Assembly (NCBI GenBank): GCA_900553305.1
Contig: USDI01000068.1
Coordinates: forward strand, 1 to 10,024
Source: an uncultured Lachnospiraceae bacterium
GTDB lineage: Bacteria; Bacillota; Clostridia; Lachnospirales; Lachnospiraceae
Reading direction: 5' to 3'
Length of the DNA: 10,024 bases
Shown: positions 1 through 7,032 of the stretch, in pieces
How positions within the stretch are numbered: the stretch's first letter is position 1
Layout: every line of letters begins with the position of its first letter
Position numbers and translations under genes: made by a program
The notes under the pieces: model-generated
The model's database searches: none
Told to the model about the DNA's origin: nothing
The model's input: only the letters and a program-made list of their open reading frames with translations

Positions 1-1859
1 GTTGTGGAAAGACTACCTTACTAAAACTGATCGCCGGGGATATTACCATGGCCAACATTGACAGTGATGAAACCTGTGGTATCAGCATGGCAGGAAGTCA
101 GAAGATTGGCTATCTGCGGCAGATCAGCTTTGAAGATCAGGAAATATCTGTAGAAAATGAAATTTTGAAGGTGTTTGAACCGGTATTTGCCTGTGAACGC
201 AGAATGAAAGAACTTACGGACATCATGGAAACCGATCATGACCAGAAATGGATGTATGAGTATTCCTCTTTGCAGGATCAAATGGAGGCAATGGGAGGCT
301 ATACGTATCGGCGTGATATGGAAACGATGTTCCAGAAGTTTGGCTTTGATCTGAAGGATATTACCCGCCCGATCGGAACATTTTCCGGAGGACAGCAGAC
401 CAAGGTGGCTTTTATCAAACTGCTTCTTAGCCGTCCGGACATTATGCTTCTGGATGAGCCCACGAACCACCTGGACCTGCCAACGATTGAATGGCTCGAA
501 GGATATTTGAAGAACTATAATAAGGCGGTTGTGATTGTTTCCCATGACCGGATGTTCTTAGACCGCATTATTGATGTGACTTATGAAATTGAATACCATC
601 GGATCAAACGGTATCCGGGCAACTATACAACCTTTATGAAGTTAAAGGAAGAGGCTGCTTTAAAGCAGGAAAAGGACTACGAGGAGCAGCAGAAGGAGAT
701 CAGGCGTCTCACTGAGTGGATTGAAAAGTGGAAGAATACCCCGACCAAAGTAGCTTCGGTGCATTCCAAAGAAAAGCAGCTAGAGCATATGGTTCTGATC
801 GAGAAGCCCCGCAGATTTGATACCAAGGCATTCCGCGGTCAGTTCCTTCCGAGGACAACCAGTTATACGGATGTGCTGACACTGAAAGCACTGGAAATCG
901 GATACGATCATGTCCTGAGCAAGGTATCCTTTACTCTGAAAAAGGGAGAGCGTGTCGCTATTATCGGGGAAAACGGAAAGGGAAAATCCACTCTGTTAAA
1001 GACTTTGATGGGACAGATTCCTCCTCTTGGGGGAAGCTATACTGTTGGAACCGGTGTGGAGGTTGGTTATTTTGACCAGCAGGCAGCAGTCGCAGAAAGC
1101 ATGTATCCGGATAAGACTGTACTTAACGATTTCTGGGACATGTATCCGACCCTGAAAGAAGTAGAGGTGCGTAATGCATTAGGCAGCTTCCTTTTTACCG
1201 GAGAAGAAGTATTTAAGACGCTTGGACAGCTTTCCGGAGGAGAAAAGGTACGTCTTGCCTTGTGCAAGATGTTTAAGATGCGCCCGAATCTTCTGATTCT
1301 GGATGAGCCGACGAACCATATGGATCTCATTGGCAAAGAAGCGTTGGAGAATATGTTGAAGAATTATACCGGAACGATCCTGTTTGTTTCCCATGACCGT
1401 TACTTTATCAAGGAAATCGCAACCGGAATGCTTGATTTCAAGCAGGATAAAACGGTCTTTTATGACTGCGGTTATGAAGAATATCTGGAACGCCTGCAGA
1501 AGGAAGAATTGAGGCAGCAACAGTTGAATCTGGCAAAGGAAGAGGCAGAACGAAACGAAAAGAAATCGGACAAAACACCAACATTGAATGATGTTTTTGA
1601 CAAGAAGACCTATTATAATCCCGGCAAAATTCTGTCCCGCTTAAAGCAGCAGATGGCAAAGTACGAAAAGCAGCTGGAAGAAAGCGAACAGAGACTTGCG
1701 GATTTGCAGATGCAGATCATGGATCCGGCACTGGCTTCCGATTACACGAAGCTTATGGAACTTGAAGAGCAGAAGCAGAAGGAAGAGCAGAACCAGGAAA
1801 GCCTTCTTGAACGGATGCTTGAAACAGAAACCGAGCTGGAGGAGATGCAACAACAGTAG
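1..1859 (+). CDS. ABC-F family ATPase (5' end cut by window edge)
   Basis: Soluble ABC-F protein: two ATPase domains on one chain and no membrane segments. Known members act on the ribosome, as translation factors or antibiotic-resistance ribosome protectors. The reading frame is already open at base 3, where it encodes CGKTTLLKLIAGD, the tail of the first Walker A motif. The ATG at 48 is therefore internal, and the true start lies roughly 35-40 codons upstream. Domain 1 shows the signature FSGGQQ (381-398), Walker B LLDEPTNHLD with catalytic Glu at 456-458, and SHDR (540-551). A charged linker of about 110 residues follows, the expected position of the tRNA-contacting ABC-F interdomain linker. 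Domain 2 shows Walker A GENGKGKS (966-989), LSGGEK (1230-1247), Walker B with Glu at 1305-1307, and SHDR (from 1389). The C-terminal tail from about 1480 is rich in Glu, Gln and Lys and looks like a coiled coil. About 618 codons are visible, so the whole protein is near 650 residues. Which ABC-F subfamily it belongs to, and whether it confers resistance, cannot be told from sequence alone. Confidence 0.95.
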   Translation, partial: CGKTTLLKLIAGDITMANIDSDETCGISMAGSQKIGYLRQISFEDQEISVENEILKVFEPVFACERRMKELTDIMETDHDQKWMYEYSSLQDQMEAMGGYTYRRDMETMFQKFGFDLKDITRPIGTFSGGQQTKVAFIKLLLSRPDIMLLDEPTNHLDLPTIEWLEGYLKNYNKAVVIVSHDRMFLDRIIDVTYEIEYHRIKRYPGNYTTFMKLKEEAALKQEKDYEEQQKEIRRLTEWIEKWKNTPTKVASVHSKEKQLEHMVLIEKPRRFDTKAFRGQFLPRTTSYTDVLTLKALEIGYDHVLSKVSFTLKKGERVAIIGENGKGKSTLLKTLMGQIPPLGGSYTVGTGVEVGYFDQQAAVAESMYPDKTVLNDFWDMYPTLKEVEVRNALGSFLFTGEEVFKTLGQLSGGEKVRLALCKMFKMRPNLLILDEPTNHMDLIGKEALENMLKNYTGTILFVSHDRYFIKEIATGMLDFKQDKTVFYDCGYEEYLERLQKEELRQQQLNLAKEEAERNEKKSDKTPTLNDVFDKKTYYNPGKILSRLKQQMAKYEKQLEESEQRLADLQMQIMDPALASDYTKLMELEEQKQKEEQNQESLLERMLETETELEEMQQQ

Positions 1860-1866
1860 TGTTGTT
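1849..1866. other. Inverted repeat over the convergent stop codons
   Basis: A perfect 7-base inverted repeat, AACAACA / TGTTGTT, with a 4-base loop (GTAG). It covers the TAG stop of the ABC-F gene (1857-1859), which lies mostly in the loop, and reaches into the complement of the MATE stop codon (1865-1867). The stem has only two G:C pairs, and no T-run follows on either strand, so it does not meet the usual form of an intrinsic terminator. The repeat is seen directly; any function is open. Confidence 0.3.
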
Positions 1867-3220
1867 AAACTTCCCTCATTTCTTTCCGGTAAATTGCCCG
1901 GAAATAAATAATTTCAGCTATTGCAGTAATTGTCCAGGAGAAGATATAGAGCAGGTACAGGGACGGAATGGTTTTAAAGTAGGCGAAGATGGTATAAATC
2001 CAGATCACACGGAAGACGCAGGAGCCCATAATTACGATAAAGGTGGGAACAACGGTCTTGCCAAGTCCGCGGGAGGCGGCGATGGTACAATCCATAAAAG
2101 CAGAGAACGCATAGGATACGCTCATAATTTTGAGGCGGTACATGCCAAGTTCGATTACTGCGGGATCGGAAGTAAATAATAACAGGAAATCAGGACCCAT
2201 AAAGAGGATCGTAAGTCCGAGAATCAGTCCGATAAAGAAAGAATAGGACAGACTTACAAAGTAGCTCTTTAAGACACGGTCCTTTTTCTTTGCACCGAGA
2301 TTCTGTCCCATGAAGCTGCTGCAGGCAACATAAAAGGCAGCCATGACTTCATATACCGGGCCGTCTGCATTGGCGGCAGCAGAGTTGGCGGCAACCATAG
2401 TTGCCGAGAAGCTGTTGACACCAACCTGGACAAAGAGATTCGCAAACATGAAGACCATATTTTGTAAGCCGGAAGGAAGTCCCAGCTTTAAAATGGCAGT
2501 CAGCTTATCCTTTAAGACAAGAGCGTGTAAGGTCTGATGGCGCAGAGAAATCGTGTATACGTTGTCCCCATGCGTAATGGCATAAGTGATTAATATAGCA
2601 GAGATATACTGCGAAATAATACTTGCAATGGCAACACCTGCAACATCCAGATGAAAAACAATGACAAGCAGCAGGTTTAAGGCAACATTAACGACACCTG
2701 CAATGGACAGGAAATAAAGTGGTTTTTTCGTATCTCCGGCAGCACTTAAAATGGCATTACCGCAGTTATACACACCAACGGCGGGAAGCCCTAAGAAATA
2801 AATCCGCAGATACAGGACCGCACCATCGATCAGCTCGGGTTTGGTATTCATTAAAGAAAGAATTCCACGGGCACTTGAAATTCCGACAATGAGAAGGAGG
2901 ATTCCCATACACAGGCAAAGCACGTAAGCGGTTGTAATGGTTTCCTTTGCTTCCTTCTTATTACCTGCACCGATGTGGAGGGCAACAAGTACATTGATTC
3001 CGCCGCCGACCCCGATTAAAAAGCTCGTAAATAAAGTTACAAGTATTGATGTGGAGCCGACAGATCCCAGTGCATTGCTTCCGGCAAATTTACCGACAAC
3101 AGCAATATCTGCCATATTGAAGAGTACCTGTAAGAGGTTGCTCAGCATTAATGGCAGACTAAATAAAAAGATTTTTTTACCTAAGGAACCTTCTGTTAAG
3201 CTTTGTTCTAATTGTTTCAT
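1865..3220 (-). CDS. MATE family multidrug/toxin efflux transporter
   Basis: A 451-residue integral membrane protein of the MATE family, the usual size for these 12-helix transporters, which export drugs or metabolites in exchange for Na+ or H+. The N-terminal helix carries the pattern NLLQVLFNMADIAVVG, with Asp38 at the place of the conserved acidic residue of transmembrane helix 1. It is followed by a glycine-rich TM2 region and the loop AGNKKEAKE. The second half begins around LGLPSGLQNMVF and repeats the layout, ending helix pair 7-8 with SSFMGQNLGAKKKDR, the equivalent loop. This twofold architecture is typical of MATE. The ATG at 3218-3220 is preceded on the - strand by AGGTG (complement of 3226-3230) with 5 bases between. 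The gene is convergent with the ABC-F gene, with 5 bases between stop codons, and divergent from the alarmone synthetase gene. The substrate cannot be predicted. I see no frameshift. Confidence 0.95.
   Translation of the reverse strand: MKQLEQSLTEGSLGKKIFLFSLPLMLSNLLQVLFNMADIAVVGKFAGSNALGSVGSTSILVTLFTSFLIGVGGGINVLVALHIGAGNKKEAKETITTAYVLCLCMGILLLIVGISSARGILSLMNTKPELIDGAVLYLRIYFLGLPAVGVYNCGNAILSAAGDTKKPLYFLSIAGVVNVALNLLLVIVFHLDVAGVAIASIISQYISAILITYAITHGDNVYTISLRHQTLHALVLKDKLTAILKLGLPSGLQNMVFMFANLFVQVGVNSFSATMVAANSAAANADGPVYEVMAAFYVACSSFMGQNLGAKKKDRVLKSYFVSLSYSFFIGLILGLTILFMGPDFLLLFTSDPAVIELGMYRLKIMSVSYAFSAFMDCTIAASRGLGKTVVPTFIVIMGSCVFRVIWIYTIFAYFKTIPSLYLLYIFSWTITAIAEIIYFRAIYRKEMREV
1883..1904. 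other. Short inverted repeat within the MATE 3' end
   Basis: TTTCCGG (1883-1889) pairs perfectly with CCGGAAA (1898-1904) across an 8-base loop. It lies inside the last codons of the MATE gene and about 25 bases beyond the ABC-F stop codon, where a terminator for the ABC-F transcript could sit. The downstream bases on the + strand are A-rich rather than T-rich, and the - strand side has no T-run, so a termination role is weakly supported. Confidence 0.25.
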
Positions 3221-3240
3221 TTCTTCACCTGTGGTAAAAT
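3212..3240 (+). promoter_or_regulatory. Candidate sigma-A promoter for the relQ-glp unit
   Basis: TTGTTT (3212-3217, three of six matches to TTGACA) is followed after exactly 17 bases by TAAAAT (3235-3240, five of six matches to TATAAT). The -10 is preceded by TGG, giving the extended -10 form TGn. Transcription would begin near 3247, leaving a leader of about 86 bases before the ATG at 3333. The -35 element overlaps the first codons of the oppositely oriented MATE gene. This is the best + strand promoter match I found in the divergent gap; it is a pattern call only. Confidence 0.5.
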
Positions 3241-3248
3241 GTAATTAA

Positions 3249-3259
3249 GTGCGAAGCAC
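3249..3259. other. Small hairpin GTGC-GAA-GCAC in divergent leader
   Basis: A perfect 4-base stem with a 3-base loop. If the promoter at 3212-3240 is right, it sits at the extreme 5' end of the relQ transcript; on the other strand it lies in the MATE leader, about 29 bases from the start codon. A 5'-terminal hairpin can protect mRNA, but a stem this short could also be chance or half of an operator. Confidence 0.25.
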
Positions 3260-3291
3260 GGGCATGTGAGTTTTATTTGTACAGCCAATCC

Positions 3292-3320
3292 ATTCTATAC
3301 CGAAATACAAAGAGATACAA
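3292..3320 (-). promoter_or_regulatory. Candidate sigma-A promoter for the MATE gene
   Basis: Read on the - strand, TTGTAT (complement of 3315-3320) is separated by 17 bases from TAGAAT (complement of 3292-3297), which matches five of six -10 positions. Transcription would start near 3285, giving a leader of about 65 bases to the MATE ATG at 3220. The -35 element touches the Shine-Dalgarno region of the alarmone synthetase gene (3320-3326), so expression from the two directions could interfere. The match is moderate and untested. Confidence 0.4.
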
Positions 3321-3332
3321 GAGGAATCTGTC

Positions 3333-4049
3333 ATGGAAATAACAGAAAATAAACAAACAGAAATCATAGAAGAAAGCAAAGAAGAGAAAAGTCTGCCCAA
3401 ACCGAAGAGTCTGGATGATTTCCTTGATCTTCTGCGTGATGCCAAGGGGCTTATGAGCCGGTATCGTTGTGCGATCATGGAAGTGGAGACGAAGTTTAAA
3501 GTGTTAAACGAAGAGCTTTCTTTGCAAAGCGACCACAATCCGATCGAAAGCATCAAGTCCAGATTGAAGTCACCGGAGAGTATTTATGGGAAGCTGAAGA
3601 GAAAGAACCTTCCGATGACGCTGGATTCCATAGAGGGTAATCTGTTTGATATTGCCGGCGTGCGCGTTATCTGTTGTTTTATTGATGATATTTATATGCT
3701 TGCAGACTGTCTGATCCGGCAGGATGATGTGACATTAATTGAAATGAAGGATTATATCCGGAATCCCAAGGGAAACGGATACCGGAGTCTGCATCTGATT
3801 ATCAGTGTTCCGATCTTTCTTCAGAATGAAAAGCGGAATATGAAGGTAGAGGTACAGCTACGGACGATTGCCATGGAATTCTGGGCGAACTTAGAGCATC
3901 AGATGCGTTATAAAAAGGAGCTTTCTCCGGAGCTTTTGGAGAAGATTTCCACAGAGCTCAGTGCATGTGCAGAAACCAGTGCAGAGCTTGACCTGCGGAT
4001 GCAGGAGATCCGGTACACCATCGAACTTTCCGATGAAAATAATGAGTAA
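3333..4049 (+). CDS. relQ: Small alarmone synthetase, RelQ/SAS1 type ((p)ppGpp synthesis)
   Basis: A single-domain GTP pyrophosphokinase of 238 residues. It would transfer pyrophosphate from ATP to the 3' position of GDP or GTP to make the stringent-response alarmones ppGpp/pppGpp in the cytoplasm. It has only the RelA/SpoT synthetase fold: no HD hydrolase, TGS or ACT domain, so it belongs with the small alarmone synthetases. Visible motifs are DIAGVRV with Asp106, the nucleotide-binding segment DYIRNPKGNGYRSLH (Lys146, Tyr150, Arg151, His154), and VEVQLRTIAMEFW with the putative catalytic Glu173, followed by EHQMRYK. This combination is typical of RelQ (YjbM-like) enzymes. The N-terminal 25 residues are charged and probably disordered. 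The ATG at 3333 is preceded by AGAGGAA (3320-3326) at 6 bases. The gene lies 36 bases upstream of the GlpA-like gene with no terminator between, an unexpected partner; elsewhere in Firmicutes relQ often neighbours NAD kinase. Confidence 0.9.
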   Translation: MEITENKQTEIIEESKEEKSLPKPKSLDDFLDLLRDAKGLMSRYRCAIMEVETKFKVLNEELSLQSDHNPIESIKSRLKSPESIYGKLKRKNLPMTLDSIEGNLFDIAGVRVICCFIDDIYMLADCLIRQDDVTLIEMKDYIRNPKGNGYRSLHLIISVPIFLQNEKRNMKVEVQLRTIAMEFWANLEHQMRYKKELSPELLEKISTELSACAETSAELDLRMQEIRYTIELSDENNE

Positions 4050-4070
4050 GCGGATAAAGATAATAAATTG

Positions 4071-4079
4071 AAGGAAGGG
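4071..4079 (+). promoter_or_regulatory. Shine-Dalgarno site fixing the GlpA-like start
   Basis: AAGGAAGGG ends 6 bases before the ATG at 4086. It lies downstream of an in-frame TTG at 4068, so it supports the ATG, not the TTG, as the start. The protein then begins MYDVVIIGAG, placing the FAD fingerprint at the usual distance from the N-terminus. Confidence 0.7.
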
Positions 4080-4085
4080 TTTCGT

Positions 4086-5612
4086 ATGTATGATGTAGTG
4101 ATTATTGGGGCAGGGGTAAACGGAAGTGCCATCGCGAGAGAATTGTCGAAGTATCAGTTGAAGACGGCAGTGCTGGAACGTTGCACGGATATCTGCGAGG
4201 GAACCTCGAAGGCAAACAGCGGCATTGCTCATGCCGGGTATGATGCCAAGAGCGGAACATTAAAGGCGAAGCTGAATGTAGCAGGAAGCCGGATGATCCG
4301 GCAGCTTTCGAAGAAGCTTGATTTTGCGTATGAGCAGAACGGCTCCCTGGTACTTTGCTTTGATGAAAAGGACCGGGATAAATTAGAGGAGCTTTTACAC
4401 CGTGGAGAACAGAATGGTGTGGAGGATCTGCGTATTGTAGAAAGAGAGGAGCTGCTAAAGCTGGAGCCGGAGATCGGCGATCAGGTAGTGGCTGCTCTTT
4501 ATGTGCCTACAGGGGGAATTGTCTGTCCGTTCGGACTTACGATTGCACTTGCAGAAAATGCAGCAGTGAACGGCGTGGAATTTTATCTTGGAACGGAAGT
4601 AACCGGAATTGAGAAGGTCTGTGCAGACACAGCACCGGAAGACAGTGGAAGTGGAGCATACCGGATTCACACCGTGGCTTCGGATGGTACGCAGAAGGAT
4701 TATGAAGCAAAGGTAGTGATTAATGCAGCCGGTGTTTATGCAGACCAGATTCATAATATGGTAAGTGATCAGAAGATCGAGATTGAACCCCGCAAGGGAG
4801 AATATCTTCTTTGTGACAAGAGTGTCGGAAAGATGGTGAGCCATACGCTTTTCCAGCTCCCTACCGCACTGGGCAAGGGAATTCTCGTAACTCCTACGGT
4901 TCATGGCAATCTGCTGATCGGACCGACCGCGGAGGATCAGGAGAACAAAGAGGGCGTGGATACCTCAAGTGCAGGTCTTGACCTTGTGAAAGAAAAGGCA
5001 GCATTAAGCGTGAAGGAAGTACCTCTTCGCCAGGTAATTACCTCTTTTGCGGGACTGCGTGCAAGACTTGTGAAGGGAACAGAGCTTAAAAATAAAGAAG
5101 GACTTTATTACAAAGAGGGCGACTTTATGATTGGGGAAGTGCCGGATGCGCCGGGATTTATTGATGTGGCGGGCATGGAATCTCCTGGATTATCATGTGC
5201 TCCGGCGACAGGAGAATATGTGGCAGATCTTGTTACCGGGATTTTGAAGCCGCAGAAGAAAGACAACTTTATTGCGACCAGAAAGGGAATACCGAGCATG
5301 GCGCTTGCAACCGATGAAGAACGGCATGTACTGATTCAACAGAATCCGGCCTATGCGAATATCATCTGCCGATGCGAGATGGTATCTGAGGGTGAGATTC
5401 TGGATGCCATTCATCGTCCGCTTGGAGCAACGACGACTGATGGTGTGAAGCGTAGAACGCGTGCCGGTATGGGACGATGCCAGTCGGGCTTTTGTAATCC
5501 GAGAGTGGTAGAGATTCTGGCACGGGAATTGTCCGTGGACGAAAGCAGAATTCAGAAAGCACAGGAAGGATCTTATTATGTACTTCCGGAAGAAGATGGG
5601 GAGGACTTGTAG
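4086..5612 (+). CDS. glpA: GlpA-like glycerol-3-phosphate dehydrogenase (FAD, BFD-like [2Fe-2S])
   Basis: A 508-residue FAD-dependent oxidoreductase predicted to oxidise sn-glycerol-3-phosphate to dihydroxyacetone phosphate. The N-terminus has the dinucleotide fingerprint GAGVNG (residues 8-13) and acidic residue-bearing LERCTDICEGTS. The body follows the DAO/GlpA/LhgO fold, including VVINAAGVYADQ and a C-terminal FAD-contact segment, DVAGMESPGLSCAPATG. Residues from about 425 form a BFD-like [2Fe-2S] domain with Cys428, Cys430, Cys465 and Cys470 in the pattern CRC...CQSGFC, matching the C-terminal domain of anaerobic GlpA. The glycerol kinase gene two positions downstream supports glycerol-3-phosphate as substrate; by fold alone a related 2-hydroxyacid oxidase would be possible. 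No membrane segment is seen, so it would need a partner to pass electrons on. Its stop codon is one base before the next ATG (TAGGATG), implying translational coupling. Start choice is explained under the Shine-Dalgarno entry. Confidence 0.88.
   Translation: MYDVVIIGAGVNGSAIARELSKYQLKTAVLERCTDICEGTSKANSGIAHAGYDAKSGTLKAKLNVAGSRMIRQLSKKLDFAYEQNGSLVLCFDEKDRDKLEELLHRGEQNGVEDLRIVEREELLKLEPEIGDQVVAALYVPTGGIVCPFGLTIALAENAAVNGVEFYLGTEVTGIEKVCADTAPEDSGSGAYRIHTVASDGTQKDYEAKVVINAAGVYADQIHNMVSDQKIEIEPRKGEYLLCDKSVGKMVSHTLFQLPTALGKGILVTPTVHGNLLIGPTAEDQENKEGVDTSSAGLDLVKEKAALSVKEVPLRQVITSFAGLRARLVKGTELKNKEGLYYKEGDFMIGEVPDAPGFIDVAGMESPGLSCAPATGEYVADLVTGILKPQKKDNFIATRKGIPSMALATDEERHVLIQQNPAYANIICRCEMVSEGEILDAIHRPLGATTTDGVKRRTRAGMGRCQSGFCNPRVVEILARELSVDESRIQKAQEGSYYVLPEEDGEDL
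5598..5604 (+). promoter_or_regulatory. Shine-Dalgarno site inside the end of the GlpA-like gene
   Basis: GGGGAGG ends 9 bases before the ATG at 5614, within the last codons of the upstream gene. It favours 5614 over an in-frame ATG at 5578, which would add 12 basic residues (MYFRKKMGRTCR) before the flavin fold and overlap the upstream gene by 35 bases. Confidence 0.65.
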
Positions 5613-5613
5613 G

Positions 5614-7020
5614 ATGAAAGCAGAACTTGTTGTTATCGGTGGCGGACCTGCGGGCATGGCAGCGGCCCTTGCCGCAGAAGAAAAAGGAATTAAGGACATT
5701 CTGATCCTTGAAAGGGATAAAGAGCTTGGTGGAATTTTGAACCAGTGTATTCACAATGGTTTCGGACTTCACACCTTTAAGGAAGAACTGACAGGACCGG
5801 AATATGCGAACCGTTATGTGGAAAAGGTAAAGGCTTCCCGTGTGAAATATCTGCTGAATACCATGGTGGTAGATGTGCAGGGAGGTAAGACCTGCGTGGT
5901 TACCGCAATGAATAAGGAACAGGGCATGTTTCAGATTGAGTGCAAAGCCGTGGTGCTTGCCATGGGATGCCGGGAACGTTCACGTGGAGCCATGAACATT
6001 CCGGGATATCGTCCCGCTGGTGTGTTTTCTGCCGGAACCGCACAGCGTTATGTCAATATCGAGGGGCGGCTTCCGGGCAAGAGCGTCGTTGTATTAGGAT
6101 CCGGAGATATTGGCCTGATTATGGCGCGGCGTATGACACTGCAGGGCGCGAAGGTGAAGCTGGTTGCGGAGATTATGCCGTATTCGGGCGGCTTACGGAG
6201 AAATATTGCACAGTGTCTGGACGATTATGATATCCCGCTGATGCTCAGTCATACCGTGACGGAAATTCATGGAGCAGACCGGATTGAGGGAGTTACGATT
6301 TCCAAAGTGGATGAGAACCTGAAACCAATTCCGGGCAGTGAACAGTATGTGGAATGTGACACCCTTCTGCTTTCCTGCGGGCTGATTCCGGAGAACGAGC
6401 TGAGTATCCAGGCTGGCGCACAGATGGATTCCATGACACAGGGACCTGTGGTTAATGCAAAGCTGGAAACGACGGTGAAAGGTGTTTTTGCCTGCGGAAA
6501 TGTTCTTCATGTACACGATCTTGTGGATCATGTATCGGAGGAAGCGGTTCATGCAGGAGAATATGCGGCAGAGCATATTTTACAGGGAGAAGAGGACTGG
6601 GGAGAAGCGGTCAGACCGAAAATTCCTGCGAAATCCAAGAATACCATTCCGGAAGGATTTGATAAAAACAGTCAGGTGATCTGTATCGGATGTCCTCTGG
6701 GATGTCTTGTTACCGTTAAGAAAAACGAGGACGGAACGCTTGACATTACGGGAAATACCTGCCCGAAGGGTGAGGCTTACGCACGGAATGAATTTACGGC
6801 ACCTGTCCGGACACTGACCTCTTTAATTAAGGTAGAGGGCAGAAAAAACCAGGTGGTTTCCGTGAAAACCAATGGTGAAATTCCGAAGGGAAAGATTGAC
6901 GAATGTATGGGGATTCTCCGTAAGGCGGCGGCAGCAGCGCCGATCCGGGTAGGGGATATCCTGATTTCCAATATTGCGGATACCGGAATCGATATCGTGG
7001 CAACATCTGCAATGGAATAG
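5614..7020 (+). CDS. NAD/FAD-dependent oxidoreductase fused to DUF1667 domain
   Basis: A 468-residue flavoprotein. Residues 1 to about 318 form a two-dinucleotide-domain oxidoreductase: FAD fingerprint GGGPAG (9-14), segment GGILNQCIHNGFG, second fingerprint GSGDIG (162-167) for NAD(P)H, and the C-terminal FAD motif GVFACGN (290-296). There is no CxxxxC redox disulfide (only Cys45 near that site), so it is not a thioredoxin reductase-type enzyme. After a linker rich in Pro and Lys, residues from about 354 match DUF1667: Cys357, Cys360, Cys364 and Cys383 in the pattern CxxCxxxC...CPKG, then AP(V/I)RVGDILISNI and DIVAT at the end. The cysteines could hold a metal or Fe-S centre; this is inference. 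In clostridial glp clusters I know the two parts as separate adjacent genes. It is likely the electron-transfer partner of the GlpA-like protein, linking glycerol-3-phosphate oxidation to NAD(H). Its TAG stop forms part of the glpK Shine-Dalgarno site. Confidence 0.87.
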   Translation: MKAELVVIGGGPAGMAAALAAEEKGIKDILILERDKELGGILNQCIHNGFGLHTFKEELTGPEYANRYVEKVKASRVKYLLNTMVVDVQGGKTCVVTAMNKEQGMFQIECKAVVLAMGCRERSRGAMNIPGYRPAGVFSAGTAQRYVNIEGRLPGKSVVVLGSGDIGLIMARRMTLQGAKVKLVAEIMPYSGGLRRNIAQCLDDYDIPLMLSHTVTEIHGADRIEGVTISKVDENLKPIPGSEQYVECDTLLLSCGLIPENELSIQAGAQMDSMTQGPVVNAKLETTVKGVFACGNVLHVHDLVDHVSEEAVHAGEYAAEHILQGEEDWGEAVRPKIPAKSKNTIPEGFDKNSQVICIGCPLGCLVTVKKNEDGTLDITGNTCPKGEAYARNEFTAPVRTLTSLIKVEGRKNQVVSVKTNGEIPKGKIDECMGILRKAAAAAPIRVGDILISNIADTGIDIVATSAME

Positions 7021-7025
7021 GAGGT
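7018..7025 (+). promoter_or_regulatory. glpK Shine-Dalgarno overlapping the upstream stop codon
   Basis: TAGGAGGT: the TAG stop of the flavoprotein gene (7018-7020) supplies the start of a near-perfect AGGAGG, 7 bases before the glpK ATG at 7033. Ribosomes terminating on the upstream gene would be placed at the glpK start, keeping their output linked. Confidence 0.75.
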
Positions 7026-7032
7026 ATACAGT

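Noticed and set aside
48..50. ATG as the start of the ABC-F gene
   Set aside because: The frame is open upstream to base 3 and encodes the tail of a Walker A motif (CGKTTLL), so this methionine is internal.
381..1400. Repeated DNA segments (for example near 381 and 1230, 449 and 1298, 536 and 1385)
   Set aside because: They encode the matching signature, Walker B and SHDR motifs of the two ATPase domains of one ABC-F protein, not a DNA repeat.
1859..2537. + strand open frames (1859-2179 and 2343-2537) over the MATE gene
   Set aside because: They lie wholly antisense to a well-recognised transporter gene, resemble no known protein, and lack good ribosome-binding sites.
4068..4085. TTG at 4068 as an earlier start of the GlpA-like gene
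   Set aside because: The Shine-Dalgarno site lies downstream of it at 4071-4079, correctly spaced for the ATG at 4086.
4050..4085. Promoter or catabolite-response element in the relQ-glpA gap
   Set aside because: The gap is A/T-rich with a -10-like GATAAT, but no -35 at a proper distance and no cre-like palindrome were found.
5578..5613. ATG at 5578 as the start of the flavoprotein-DUF1667 gene
   Set aside because: It would add 12 basic residues before the FAD fold and overlap the upstream gene; 5614 has a well-placed Shine-Dalgarno site.
5193..5772. - strand open frames of 136-168 codons over the GlpA-like and flavoprotein genes
   Set aside because: They span two confident genes on the other strand, and their cysteine-, serine- and histidine-rich composition is typical of antisense shadows.
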